Shown here piece by piece: positions 39,627 to 51,345 of a DNA stretch of 64,000 nucleotides. How positions within the stretch are numbered: position 1 is the stretch's first letter; each line of letters opens with the position of its first letter. The notes beneath the pieces are model-generated. The model saw only the letters and a program-made list of their open reading frames with translations. It did no database searches and had not been told where the DNA came from. Made by a program: the position numbers and the translations under genes. Source of the DNA: Pyrus communis (Eukaryota; Streptophyta; Magnoliopsida; Rosales; Rosaceae); NCBI RefSeq assembly GCF_963583255.1, contig NC_084809.1:2513001-2577000 (forward strand). Reading direction: 5' to 3'.

Positions 39627-42600
39627 CTAGCTATCTTCCTCGTCATCGTCTTCCTCTTCCTCACCATTGTCCTGCACATGTGCATCCAGAAGTTGTTAGG
39701 ACAATCATTCAATTCAATACTAATATCCAAGGTGATGAACTCTGACTACAATGAATATATATGCAACAAGACTCAAGGGGACGGGATCCCGATTTGTGGG
39801 ACATGAGCGAGCCGATCGACCAGCCTCTCAGAACCCGCCAAAGAATATGAAAAAGAAAACCATGATTCCAAAAGCAGAACTGAACAAAGAAACACAGAGA
39901 ACCTATCAAAATATCAACTAAACATGGATGTAACACACGCATGACATGCCTATATGCACTGCACAGGATGTAATTCAAGTGAGCATCACAAATCCTTACA
40001 ACATCGGGTCTAACCACAACACGCACTAGAAATGAAGAATAAAGATGTACGCAAGATATAGGTAGTGAAATTTCATCTTCGTTACCATTTCATCATCTTC
40101 AGAATCCTCTTCATCGGCCTCCTGAAACAACGAATTCAAAAAGTTACCCTGCCTGCCATGGTTAGATTGAAAAGAAACATTAAAGCTCAAAATCATAATT
40201 TCTATTGTTCATGGCAGATAGATTAGCACTCCCAACAAGTCTTGGAGACGAGAATCCATCCCGTTTGTCCCAAAGGCCTTAAAACAGGAGTCGATTAACA
40301 TATTCAAAGTAACAAATATACACGCATGAGAAGAAAATATTACGTTATTAAAATACTTTAGAGGATTGGGCCATAAATCGTTCTTAATTATCTCTACCAC
40401 CTGCAATGTCACAGTGAACGAAAGATCAGTAAAGATTAACAGGAAAATAAACGTAGATTATTTTAACTTCAATTTAAACCCTGTGGAAATTGGCTACAGT
40501 TAAATCTTAAAAGAATGAAACTATAACTAAGAACTGTTGTATTAGTGGCCAAGTGGAATGATGATGTTTGTTGAAAAGAAAAAAAAAAGGTGGACAACAT
40601 CATTGTGTCTTCCTTGGTTTGGGGAGGAAAACATGGAATTGTTTTTTGTCTTGACCCATGGGAAAAGCCACGGATGGCTTTGGGGTTTTAATTAAAGGAT
40701 AGCAATTATCCTCATTGTTTTGATAGAGAGAGTGAGAGCTGAAAAACAGAGGGCAGAGAAGAAGAAGAAATCTGGAGCAGCAACCCCATTTCGAAGAGAA
40801 GAAGGTGCTCTTCTCTTTGGTTAGTAATCATCCATCAAAGTAATTGTAATAGCTTTGAGCTTTGTATAGAGAAGAAATTAATCACTATATTTTCTTCTCT
40901 ATTTGTTTCTTTGGTGTGTGAGAGCTTTTGGGTGTATTGGGGTTAAGGGTTGTGAGATTGCCAACACTTTGTAAACTCCCATTTGGTTGATAGTGGATTA
41001 TTGGGTGAGCTCCTACTGCTCCGAGGACGTACTCCAGTTACACTGACTGTGGAGGAACCTCGTTAAAATCTTGGTGTTCTTTTATATTTTGTTCTTGCAT
41101 TTTATTTGATATATTTCCTGTGGGTTAGCTTGAGTTGGTTCCAAAATTGATTTGGTGCTATCCGGGTTTGCACAACAATTGGTATCAGAGCACTGGTTGC
41201 TCTTGGGTACTGTCTAATTGCCAAAAATGTCAGATGGGTAAGATGAGAATCCTTTTGGAAGCAGCTCCAGATTTGCAAGAACTATGGTGCAAAATGCAAA
41301 GTTCGAAGTTGAAAAGTTTGATGGCACAAACAACTTTGGCATGTGGCAATGTGAGGTCAAAGATGTGTTGGCTCAACAAGATCTACTTGCCGCTTTGGGA
41401 GAGAAGCCGGAAGCTATGTCGAAGCCGGAATGGGAGAAATTAAATTTGTGGGCTTGCTCTTCAATTCAGTTGTGCCTTGCAAAAACTCAGAAGTATTTTG
41501 TGATGCGGGAGACTTTGGCAAGTGTGTTGTGGCAAAAATTGGAAGACAAGCATATGACGAAGAGTGCAGAGAACCGGCTACACTTGAAGAAAAAGCTCTA
41601 CCGCTTCCAATACAAAGAAGGTACAAAAATGATTAGACACCTTGATGCTTTTAATAAGTTGATTGCCGACTTGTTAAATTTAGATGAGGATATTAAGGAT
41701 GAAGATAAGGCCTTAATATTGTTGAATTCCTTGCCGGACTCTTATGAGCATTTTGTTACCACTATTATGCATGGTAAAGAAACTGTGAAATTTGAAGATG
41801 TGTCAAATGCATTGATAAATTATGAAATGAGGCATAGAGATAAAAATCATGATAGTAACTCGGAAGCTTTATTTGTTAGAGGTAGATCATCGGAGAGAAG
41901 ATCATCTTCTAGTAGGAAAAAATCACAGTCTCGACCTAGAGGAAACTCTAAAGGTAGAAAACCTTTGGAAAGGGATGAATGTGCCTTTTGTCGTAATAAG
42001 GGCCATTGGAAGAAAGATTGTCCTAGATTGAAGACCAAAGACAAAGAAAGTTCTGAAGCTAATGTTGCTGAGGTTGAAACAGATTTTTCTGATTTTGCTT
42101 TAACCACTTCCTCATCATTTGATTGTGCTACTAAGTGGGTTTTGGATACGGGTTGTACTCATCATATGACTCCTCACAAGGATTGGTTTTCAAGCTTGAA
42201 AGAGTTTGATGGCGGTGTTGTGTTCATGGGAGATGACAATCCTTGCACAACAAAAGGGATTGGTACAGTTCGTTTGAAGTTGCATGATGGCATGGTTAAA
42301 GAGTTGACAGGTGTTCGGTATGTACCGAATTTGAAGAAAAATTTTATTTCTTTGGGAACTTTGGAAGCCAAGGGCTTCAGGTTTCATTCAGATGGGCAGA
42401 CATTGAAGGTGACTTATGGTGCACTTGTTGTGATGAAAGCTCCTCGATGTGGCCATTTGTATTTATTACAAGGAAGCACTGTGACAGGTGAAGCGTCTGT
42501 AGTCTCAGAAAATATGGGCACATCCGATTCTGATACTACTAGACTGTGGCATATGAGGTTAGGCCATGCTGGTGAGAGAGCTCTACAAAGGCTTGTGAAA

Positions 42601-45600
42601 CAAGGTCTTCTAAAAGGTGCCACGACTTGTAAGCTTGATTTCTGCGAGCATTGTGTCTTGGGAAAACAAACTAGAGTGAAGTTTGGTACTGCTGTACATC
42701 AGACGAAGGGCATTCTTGATTATGTGCATTCGGATGTTTGGGGTCCTACAAAGACTCCCTCTTTGAGTGGTAGACATTGGTTCGTGACCTTTGTTGATGA
42801 TTATTCAAGAAGGTCTTGGGTTTACACTATGAAGCACAAGAGTGAGGTGTTGAGCATTTTCTTGGGTTGGAAGAAAATGGTTGAGAACCAGACTGGGAGA
42901 AAGATTAAGATTTTGAGATCGGATAATGGTGGTGAATACACATCCGACCCTTTCTTTAAAGTTTGCAAAGAGGAAGGGATTGTGAGACATTTTAGTGTTC
43001 GGGGAACTCCACAACAAAATGGAGTTGCAGAAAGATTGAATCGAACCTTGCTTGAGAAGGTTAGATGCATGTTGTCTCAGTCGGGTTTGAGCAAGTCGTT
43101 TTGGGCAGAGGCAGTTACTTATGCATGTCACATCATCAACCGATTACCCTCAGCTGCTGTTCAGGGTAAGACGCCAATGGAGGTATGGACTGGAAAACCT
43201 TCTACTGATTATGATTATATTCGTATTTTTGGTTCACCTGCTTATTTTCATGTAACTGAAAATAAACTTGATCCTAGAGCCAAAAAGGCTATCTTTCTTG
43301 GTTTTAGTAGTGGTGTCAAATGTTATAGGTTATGGTGCCCGGAGATGAAGAAACTTGTAATCAGCAGAGATGTGACATTTGATGAAGAAAATATGTTCAG
43401 AGGCTCTGAAAAGAATGTGAAAGATGTCCAACAGGTGGAGCTTGAGAAAGTTGCCTCTAGTACTTCAAATCCTATTTCCGCTGATGTCGAAGCCACTACA
43501 AATGAAGAAGTGGGAGACCATGAGGATGTTGAAGAAGTTGAACTTGAAGATTCTATTTAAGTTGAAGAGCAAGTTTCACCTCAAGAGTCTATTGCCAATA
43601 ACAGAGGAAAAAGAAATATTACCAAGCCAGCTCGGTATAGTGACTATGTTGCTTTTGCTCTTCCTATTATCATTGATGAGATTCCATCCAATTTTGAGGA
43701 AGCCATTGAGAGTGAGGAAAAGGAGAAGTGGTGCAATGTCATGGGTGATGAGATGAATTCTCTCATGAAAAACAAGACTTGGGAGTTAGCTAAATTGCCT
43801 AAGGGTAAGAAAGCTATTGGTTGCAAATGGGTGTATGCCAAGAAGGAAGATGTTGCTGAGAAAAGCAATGTCAGATTCAAAGCAAGATTAGTTGCTAAAG
43901 GGTATGCACAAAAGGAGGGCATTGACTACAATGAAATCTTTTCTCCAGTTGTGAAGCACTCCTCAATTCGCATTATGTTAGCTCTTGTTGCACAATATGA
44001 TCTTGAACTTGTGCAACTTGATGTGAAGACGGCTTTCCTACATGGTGATTTGAATGAAGAGATTTATGTGTCAACCGGATGGGTATAAAGTGAAAGGGAA
44101 AGAGAATTTGTTTTGCAAGTTGAAGAAATCACTTTATGGCTTGAAGCAATCTCCAAGACAATGGTATTTGAGGTTTGATAAATTTATGAGAGGCCAAAAT
44201 TATTCTAGAAGTCAATATGATCATTGTGTGTACTTCAAGAAGTTGCAAGATGGGTCTTTCATTTATTTGTTGATATATGTTGATGATATGTTGATTGCCT
44301 CCAAGAATGTTGAAGAGATTGAGAAATTGAAGAAGCAAATGAAAAATGAGTTCGAGATGAAGGATCTTGGTGAAGTAAAGAAGATCCTTGGCATGGAGAT
44401 CACTAGAGACAGAGAGAAAGGTTTGGTATGCTTGAATCAAAGACAATACCTTGAGGAGTTGATTCGGAAGTTTGGAGTTCATGATTCAACCAAACCGGTT
44501 AGTACCCCTTTGGCTCCTCATTTTAAATTAAGTTCTCTACAGTGTCCTAAAACTGATAAAGAGAAGCTGCAAATGAAAAATATACCATATGCAAATTTGG
44601 TTGGTAGTTTGATGTATGCAATGGTATGCTCTAGACCGGATATTGCTCATGCAGTTGGCATGGTGAGTCGATATATGCATAATTCAGGTAAAGAGCATTG
44701 GCAAGCAGCTAAATGAATATTGAGATATCTCCATGGTACTCGAGACGTTGGTTTATGCTTTGAGAGAGATGACTCTGGTATTGGTCATTTTGCAGTTGGT
44801 TATGTTGATTCAGATTATGCAGGTGATCTAGATGGAAGGAAGTCTACTACAGGCTATGTGTTTACTATGGCTAAAGGGCCAGTTTGTTGGAGGTCCATTT
44901 TGCAGTCGTCTGTTGCTTTGTCTACTACAGAGGCTGAATATATGGCAGTTGCTGAAGCTATAAAGGAGGCCATTTGGATACATGGGCTGGTTAGAGATTT
45001 GGGGGTTGATCAGAAGCAGGTGGAAGTGCATTGTGATAGTCAGAGTGCCATTTATTTGGCTAAGTATCAGGTTCATCATGCGAGGACCAAGCACATAGAT
45101 GTGCGTTATCACTTTGTTCGTGAAGTTGTTGGTGAAGGAGAAATCATTCTCCAGAAGATTCCAACTAAAGACAACCCCGCTGATATGTTGACTAAGGTTG
45201 TTGGTGTAACCAAGTTTGTTCATTGCTTGAACTTGGCTCACATTTTGCCTATATAAAGAAGGCGTTGAGCAGTAGGAGTTTTGGAGAATTGGCTCGGCAT
45301 GAGTTGTTCTCTTGCTAGTGTTTGGGAGTGATTTTTTGTGTCAATTGTGTTGGTTGGCTTATCATGGCGTTTTCGGAACTTGGCCAAGGTGGAGATTGTT
45401 GTATTAGTGGCCAAGTGGAATGATGATGTTTGTTGAAAAGAAAAAAAAAAGGTGGACAACATCATTGTGTCTTCCTTGGTTTGGGGAGGAAAACATGGAA
45501 TTGTTTTTTGTCTTGACCCATGGGAAAAGCCACGGATGGCTTTGGGGTTTTAATTAAAGGATAGCAATTATCCTCATTGTTTTGATAGAGAGAGTGAGAG

Positions 45601-48398
45601 CTGAAAAACAGAGGGCAGAGAAGAAGAAGAAATCTGGAGCAGCAACCCCATTTCGAAGAAAAGAAGGTGTTCTTCTCTTTAGTTAGTAATCATCCATCAA
45701 AGTAATTGTAATAGCTTTGAGCTTTGTATAGAGAAGAAATTAATCACTATATTTTCTTCTCTATTTGTTTTTTTGGTGTGTGAGAGCTTTTGGGTGTATT
45801 GGGGTTAAGGGTTGTGAGATTGCCAACACTTTGTAAACTCCCATTTGGTTGATAGTGGATTATTGGGTGAGCTCCTACTGCTCCGAGGACGTACTCCAGT
45901 TACACTGACTGTGGAGGAACCTCGTTAAAATCTTGGTGTTCTTTTATATTTTGTTCTTGCATTTTATTTGATATATTTCCTGTGGGTTAGCTTGAGTTGG
46001 TTCCAAAATTGATTTGGTGCTATCCGGGTTTGCACAACAAGAACTACACATTGGCAAACAACTACCATTGATTTTGATGGTTACGAGTGATATTGATGAA
46101 TTTCCTTTTAAATGAAGCGTTTTAACACGAAAAAATAGCATGCACAGATATATACAAGCGTTACTCGGTGAAACTAGATGGATAAAAACAGACGTTACCT
46201 CGTCATGTTCAAGAGGTGAGTCAAACAAACTGAAGAAGCTGCAACAATTACACTAGATTAGCAAATACAAATCTCTGATACGCCAGATAAATCAAAGAGA
46301 AGATAGTAAAAGAAAAAAATTCTAACATAAATCGTAAACAATATGGTTATCAGCCTTCCTAGACGGTACAAAAAAACATTTCAAACATTTTTACAAGAAA
46401 TAAACTAAATCGCTCAGCGACAAGAGTTTTCAGCAAAAGATGGATATCAGTCTTATGTAGAAAAAAATTGAACAAGAAACTAATGAAATATTTTTCTTTC
46501 TTGGTTCAGATGTACGAAAGACAGGGACTCACACTTTATGCCAAGCTAAAAAAGAGTTCCTACTAGCTCATAAACCCTTGAGCCCCAGCCTAACAGAACA
46601 ATATTAGCTATAAACGAACACATAAAATAAAAAGATTATAACCTCTCATCAACAAGTGGTCGTTTCTTTCCATTTTTCTCTTCGGTAACTCCATTCACAA
46701 GACCCTACACAATTTACAACTCCAGTAAATTATATGAGGGGAGAAAAGAAGGGAGAAAAAAGAAGACAACAAGGGCCAAAGCGGCAAGTGTGGTGAATAC
46801 CATGCCCTCCTTCCATTTGATGGGAGTACCAGTAATTCTTGTTGTCTCACCATCAACGAATGTAAAAGTTTTCGTCAACTTTGTATCTTCAAAACAAGGA
46901 TTGTCATTAAAGTTCTGAAATAGAGGAATTCGAAGGAAGCATTAGCAGAGAGTAATTCAAACACTATCAGAAAGAATGGGCATTTATATTCGGAGCAAAT
47001 TCCAAAGAGAAAAAAAGGAAAGCAGCATGCAATAGAATGTGAGTGTGACCAAGTTAAACTCAACAAGGAAGCTTACAAATGTGACGGAGTATCCTAACGT
47101 CTTATCATCTTTGAAGTCCACCACATCAACAGACTTTAAATACTTGAATATCTATGTCAAGAAGAAAAGAACAGAAATGGTAAATACACAGAACTGTTCA
47201 ATTCCAGCCAGCTGAAAGAATTAAGACAATAGGAGGATAAACGAAAATCTACGCTAAAGTAATCATTAACAAACTATTTGTCTGACCTTCTGGTCTTCTT
47301 CACTCAAAATATCACAAAGAACAGGATGGCTCATGAGCTGCGTGGAGCAATAATGCACGAGTTATACACGCGCGCAAATTCTGTATCAACCATTAAACAT
47401 TCTAAACAAGATGAAGTGAAATAGATTGAATCACTAACAGAAGTTAGCCAAAAGTCAGGAATGGTTTTTATGATCTCATTCCGTTTCACATAGACGGGCC
47501 TGCGTATCTCGTTATACTCTTGCTCAACTTCCAAAATCTTGTCACTCTCTTCGCCATCAACCTGTGGGGTGACAATGCAATTTCGAGCTTCATGAGCATT
47601 ATATAACAATCTGAAATCTTAAGCTGTACCAACGAACCAAACCATTCTAGTATAAACATTGACAAGTGCTCAAGGCATAAATAACGTTGCCAACTACATT
47701 TCCCATAAATCATAAACGCTAGTAATCCCAAAACGTGCAATCTTATAAACAGATTCTTACGAAGCTGACGAAAAAAAAGAAACAAAATACTCGATCTTAT
47801 GCGCGATTTTCCTTTTATAATGATGAAAAGAAAGAAAAGGTTTTTGCAAGACTCACAACCAACCCAAAATAGCCTAAACAGACTATCACACGAACATAAA
47901 ATTTCCGGTTTCAAATTCGATTTCCAAACCTTGAAATACCCCGAATTCGAAAACCTTCACTGGATCATAATGCCTCAGGTCACATTCTCTAAAATACCAA
48001 GAAACATAGATTACGAATTCGAATTTAGATAACAACACCAATCAATCCACAAAAACAAAAGGGAAAATGTTGTAAAAACAAAAAGCTCTGCAAGTGATTG
48101 AAATCCCGATAAAATAACAAAAATCGAAATTGAAAGCCACGCTTATGAGCTGTGACATATAGAAACTTTTATATATACACAGTGCCAATACATATATTTA
48201 CACACACACACATATATACAGCATAAAGAGAGAGAGAGAGAGAGAGAGAGAACAGAGAGGTTACGGAACCTTGTCGAGTTCGTCCTGAACCTCCTGCAAC
48301 TTCTCAACGGAAGGCACGAACTCCTTGTCCAAGTAATAGGCGTCGTCCTCCGGAGCTCGCTCAGTGAGCTTGGCCATCTTCGCCGCGTCCGCCACCAT
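39627..48398 (-). CDS. NRP: NRP (NAP1-related protein, SET/TAF-I-like histone chaperone)
   Basis: Histone H2A/H2B chaperone of the NAP/SET superfamily, related to Arabidopsis NRP1/NRP2. Exons (minus): 48398-48270, 47561-47439, 47337-47287, 47151-47077, 46914-46801, 46704-46643, 46238-46199, 40400-40344, 40121-40086, 39671-39627. All junctions are GT..AG; the total is 732 bp, giving 243 aa, close to the ~256 aa of Arabidopsis NRP1. Visible parts are the N-terminal dimerisation helix ('[17 protein letters not shown]'), '[14 protein letters not shown]', the NAP core '[13 protein letters not shown]' and '[15 protein letters not shown]', '[10 protein letters not shown]', '[13 protein letters not shown]', and an acidic tail ending [11 protein letters not shown]. 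Intron 7 is 5.8 kb because a copia retrotransposon sits in it in antisense; without it the intron would be about 290 bp. Coding exons are intact. Confidence 0.93.
40535..41177 (+). repeat. 5' LTR of the copia element
   Basis: 643 bp, TGTTG to CAACA. Contains an A10 run near 40579 and a purine-rich GAGAGAGTGAGAGC region. It differs from the 3' LTR at GAAGAGAAG, GGTGCTC, TTTGGTT and TTTCTTTGG. Confidence 0.95.
41180..41191 (+). other. Primer-binding site of the copia element
   Basis: TGGTATCAGAGC, two bases after the 5' LTR, is complementary to the 3' end of initiator methionine tRNA, the usual primer for plant copia elements. Confidence 0.9.
41284..45256 (+). pseudogene. Broken copia gag-pol polyprotein
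   Basis: From ATG 41284 the frame encodes 758 aa: gag, a CX2CX4HX4C zinc knuckle with cysteines at 233, 236 and 246 and His241, protease with DTG at about 288, and integrase with Asp484, Asp547 and Glu583 (35 residues between the last two). It stops at TAA 43558-43560. The same frame then continues into RT until about 44070, where the RT frame shifts by one, leaving a stop near 44086. The new frame carries the YVDD catalytic motif at 44276-44287 and stops at TGA 44714-44716. The same frame resumes through RNase H ('[13 protein letters not shown]') to TAA 45254-45256. Two premature stops plus a frameshift make this copy non-autonomous. Confidence 0.93.
45386..45395 (+). other. Polypurine tract
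   Basis: AAGGTGGAGA immediately before the 3' LTR, the expected plus-strand priming site. Confidence 0.75.
45397..46039 (+). repeat. 3' LTR of the copia element
   Basis: 643 bp, the same length as the 5' LTR and about 99.4% identical by eye. It is followed by the right copy of the AGAAC target duplication. Confidence 0.95.
48227..48250. repeat. (AG)12 microsatellite in NRP intron 1
   Basis: An AG run about 20 bp beyond the exon 1 splice donor. On the NRP coding strand it reads as CT repeats. A short CA/TA tract lies next to it at about 48190-48216. Confidence 0.9.
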
Positions 48399-48540
48399 CG
48401 TGAAAAAGCAAAACCCTTATTTTATGTCGGGAAAGCGAGGGAAAATCAGCGCCAGGGTTTTGTAATGATTGTTTGGTCATTATTGTCCGTGTGTGAGGGC
48501 TTTACAGTCTTTTCACATCCTCACTGTAGTGCTGTGTCAC

Positions 48541-48721
48541 CTTTTTTTTTTTTTTTTTTTTTGAGTACATTAATATTTTTATATTAAGAGGAGGGGAAGT
48601 TAGGCAAAATCACACAATGAGCAGCCTAATTTAGTATCGAATTAGTTATCTACGAAATTTAAACTTAAGACCTCTCACTTCCAAGTGACGAGGATACTAC
48701 TAAACTATAGTACTAAGTGGT
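48541..48721 (-). mobile_element. tRNA-derived SINE in the NRP promoter
   Basis: The minus strand reads a tRNA-like head: an A-box-like TAGTTTAGTAGTAT and a B-box-like AAGTTTAAATTTC after GAGAGGTCTT. It ends in a long A tract, seen as the T run at about 48542-48562. A 16-bp target duplication flanks it: TGTAGTGCTGTGTCAC at 48525-48540 and TGTAGTGCTCTGTCAC at 48722-48737, with one mismatch. The insertion lies about 143 bp upstream of the NRP start codon. Confidence 0.85.
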
Positions 48722-48737
48722 TGTAGTGCTCTGTCAC

Positions 48738-49458
48738 TTGTGTCTTAGACTCTTAAGCAATTTTAGGCATCAAAAGTAATTGTTGGCATTCTAGCACGGA
48801 AATTTTGCATTTCCTTTTTTGGTAGAGATGAATGCAAAGTAATTATTTTCAAGTGCTATTAATAATTCTTCTATTAATATTTTGACACTAAGGAATTGTG
48901 TAGATTTACAGTCTATATGCATAGAATTATGTTAGAAATTAAAATTCCACGTGTTTCTAGATCAATTATGGGCTCTCGCTTATCGTGGACAAGTCCACAA
49001 TATTAGAAAAGCGAAACAAACTTAAAATTCCAATTATTTGAGAGGGCTAAACTATTCACTTTATCTTTCTTCTCATGTAATACGAAAGGAAGTTTCTTCC
49101 TATAAACAAATGGAGAAAAACTCCCAATCGGACCACGTGATGGCGGTTCCAAGACATAAAAACACCCCACCCGCCTCATTTGGTGTTTCTTCATACAAAC
49201 AACCAAGTCATCCGATCGTTCGGACCAAAACATTTCTCCTAATTTGGGCATATTGGCCTCTCTAATTTTCGGTCAACGGCGTACTTGCCAAAAGGCCGAA
49301 GCAAACCCTTTGATGGGCTTTAGACAGAGGAGATTATGGATCATCAAAAAGCCCATTAATTTTGGTTTGGGTAAGTTTAGCATGATACTCGTGGGATTCA
49401 TATGATTTGCATGGAACAAACAAAAAGGTAATGCCCGAATTTTGTGAGTTGAGAATAT
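48738..49458. other. Intergenic DNA, no gene seen
   Basis: AT-rich sequence upstream of NRP. Short open frames at about 49003-49265 overlap on both strands and show no family motif. Confidence 0.5.
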
Positions 49459-49850
49459 TAGACCATCTCTAACCGACCCGGTTAAAGGGTTATAGGGTTA
49501 AAAATAGCTAACAAATGATATGAAAATCTTCTCCAACCAAGAGCTTGGCCAAAAGGCTTGTGGGCCCCATCGGGCCTAAATCTCCAAATCAGGCCAGCAT
49601 GCTAGCCATTTCCAGCCAGCCAGCCTCCAGCCCAGCCTTCCAAAACCATAATATCAAGCTTGACATTTTGTCAACCTTCCAACTCCAGAATGTCAAGCTT
49701 GACATTTTGCCAGCCTTCAATTTAGCCCATTTGAATGTCAATAGTTACTTAACGTCAGCATGACAATTCAAAAAAATAAATGATATTAAAAAATATACTA
49801 AACAAACTGAAAAATTAAATTACCGAAAACCCCAACAGCTCAGAATTGAC
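49459..49850. mobile_element. MITE-like element (copy B, 3' part missing)
   Basis: It starts GACCATCTCTAACCGACC and continues with AAAAATAGC, CTTGTGGGCCCCATCGGG, AAATCAGGCCAGCATGC and a doubled TCAAGCTTGACATTTTG. Each of these blocks matches the right half of the element at 37630-39017 in inverted orientation. The far end expected from that copy is not seen, so this copy is probably truncated near 49850. Confidence 0.7.
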
Positions 49851-50064
49851 ACTTAAACATAATAATTCATTCTTGGTTTTTGAAGAAGAGATTGTTCATA
49901 CATACTACGGCATCACCAATGGAGTCTCTATCCTCCTTGAGTCTCTCTATTTAGAGACTCAAAGTAACCATTCGTCTTGAACACCACTTAAAATTTAAAA
50001 TGGATGACAAATTAACCTAGCTAGCTATGTTGAAAATTTAACTAAAAACAATTTAACTAAGTCA

Positions 50065-51345
50065 TCAATTATTTGATGTGAACCATATAGGTGGAGCGTC
50101 TAATTCTCCACGTAAATCCTTGAGGCAGTTGAAGTTCATGATGCTCTTGTTTGTCAACGAAAACACCCCAATATCTCGCCCCCTCGACGGTGAACTCGAG
50201 CAGAAATTATCAAACGCAAAACAAATGCAGTTTCTCTCAAGTGTCTTCTCGCAAACAGTATCGGTCGCAGAGAGGAACATGTTGCTAGCCTTGCTCACAA
50301 ACAATATTCGATCGCCAAGGTCCGAAACTATCACCCATTCATGACCATTCCCAGCACACTCCAACCTGAACACTTGAAATCCAAAAGTCTCCGGCGGAAT
50401 AACGAAATTGTCACAACCCTTGATGTCCGACCAACAGATTATCGAATCCTTCTCACGAACAAAGCTATTACCGCGGAAAATCATGAACAGCTCCTTCGAT
50501 GCAGCATCTTTTGCTAGGTAAACGTCGTCTCTGATTTCTCCATCGTCCCTTGTGGTAGTTTGTAAAGGAATTGGCCCGGGCTTACACATAACCAAATTTT
50601 CAACACCGTAGTTTGGACGACCACCGTTTTTCGTGGCATCTTCGATGTCAAACACCATGATAAACTCCGATGCTTCCCTTGTTGCCGCGTATAATTTCCC
50701 GTCGATTATTTCTATGTCGCAAAAGTCGAGCCCTCGGACATCCCAATCTTCAATTAGAGTCCATGACATATCAGTAGGCCTACAAATTGCCAAACGGCCT
50801 TCTGAACAAAGGCCTGCCACAACACAATGCGGGCTTGTTGGTGCTGAAGAGGCTACTATTTTCTTGAACTTGAAGGACTGTTGGTTGCCCTTGCCGCAAG
50901 GTAAGTTGAATTGCGATGGAAGCATAACTCTAACTCGTTCGCGTGATGTCGGATTCAAGAAGTAGATAGCACCAAAAGAACTACGGCTCTCGTTATTCAA
51001 TGACTGGAGCGATCTGAAACCCTCGGCCGGCTGGACGAATTCGTGATCAACCACGATTAACCAACCCTCGATCGACCCAACACAGTCGTTATTACAAGAG
51101 GGACTCGATAGTTTGTAAATCTTTTCGTCACTTAGGCTGAGAAACCAATGATCTTTACGATGCGTATTGTTGAGTTTTCGACTAGTGGAGCGGAGCATAA
51201 GCTGGGGAAGTTGACGAGCAGGAGAATGGCAACGCTTGCTCCGATCATCGTCGGAAACTCGAGCCGACGACCGATTACCAATTGTATGCTCATAGTTATA
51301 GATCCTCCTCCCAATCCGGATTAATGAATCTATTCCCAGAACCAT
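50065..51345 (-). CDS. DUF295 / KIB1-4 beta-propeller protein (SKIP23-like, without F-box)
   Basis: A 426-aa single-exon frame from ATG 51345 to the stop at 50065. It belongs to the plant DUF295 family, whose C-terminal part is a KIB1-4-type beta-propeller often attached to an N-terminal F-box. Family features seen are 'CVGSIEGWLIVVD', 'FLNPTSRERVRVMLPS', 'FKKIVASSAPTSPHCVVA', 'WTLIED..VRGLDFCDIEIIDGKLYAA', and the C-terminal 'GVFSLTNKSI...APPIWF'. No F-box is visible; residues 1-60 are basic and Ser/Arg-rich. It could act as a DUF295-only protein or be the relic of an F-box gene that lost its first domain. Substrate is unknown. A paralogue lies 1 kb upstream in the same orientation. Confidence 0.8.
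   Translation of the reverse strand: MVLGIDSLIRIGRRIYNYEHTIGNRSSARVSDDDRSKRCHSPARQLPQLMLRSTSRKLNNTHRKDHWFLSLSDEKIYKLSSPSCNNDCVGSIEGWLIVVDHEFVQPAEGFRSLQSLNNESRSSFGAIYFLNPTSRERVRVMLPSQFNLPCGKGNQQSFKFKKIVASSAPTSPHCVVAGLCSEGRLAICRPTDMSWTLIEDWDVRGLDFCDIEIIDGKLYAATREASEFIMVFDIEDATKNGGRPNYGVENLVMCKPGPIPLQTTTRDDGEIRDDVYLAKDAASKELFMIFRGNSFVREKDSIICWSDIKGCDNFVIPPETFGFQVFRLECAGNGHEWVIVSDLGDRILFVSKASNMFLSATDTVCEKTLERNCICFAFDNFCSSSPSRGRDIGVFSLTNKSIMNFNCLKDLRGELDAPPIWFTSNN

Larger units (their letters stand above)
40535..46039 (+). mobile_element. Full-length Ty1/copia LTR retrotransposon in NRP intron 7
   Basis: 5505 bp, bounded by two 643-bp LTRs (40535-41177 and 45397-46039) with TGTTG..CAACA ends and a perfect 5-bp target duplication AGAAC (40530-40534 and 46040-46044). 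Domain order is gag, protease, integrase, RT, RNase H, which defines the copia superfamily. Orientation is opposite to the NRP gene. By eye the two LTRs differ at only four positions, all transitions, so insertion is recent, yet the polyprotein frame is broken at three places. Confidence 0.97.
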
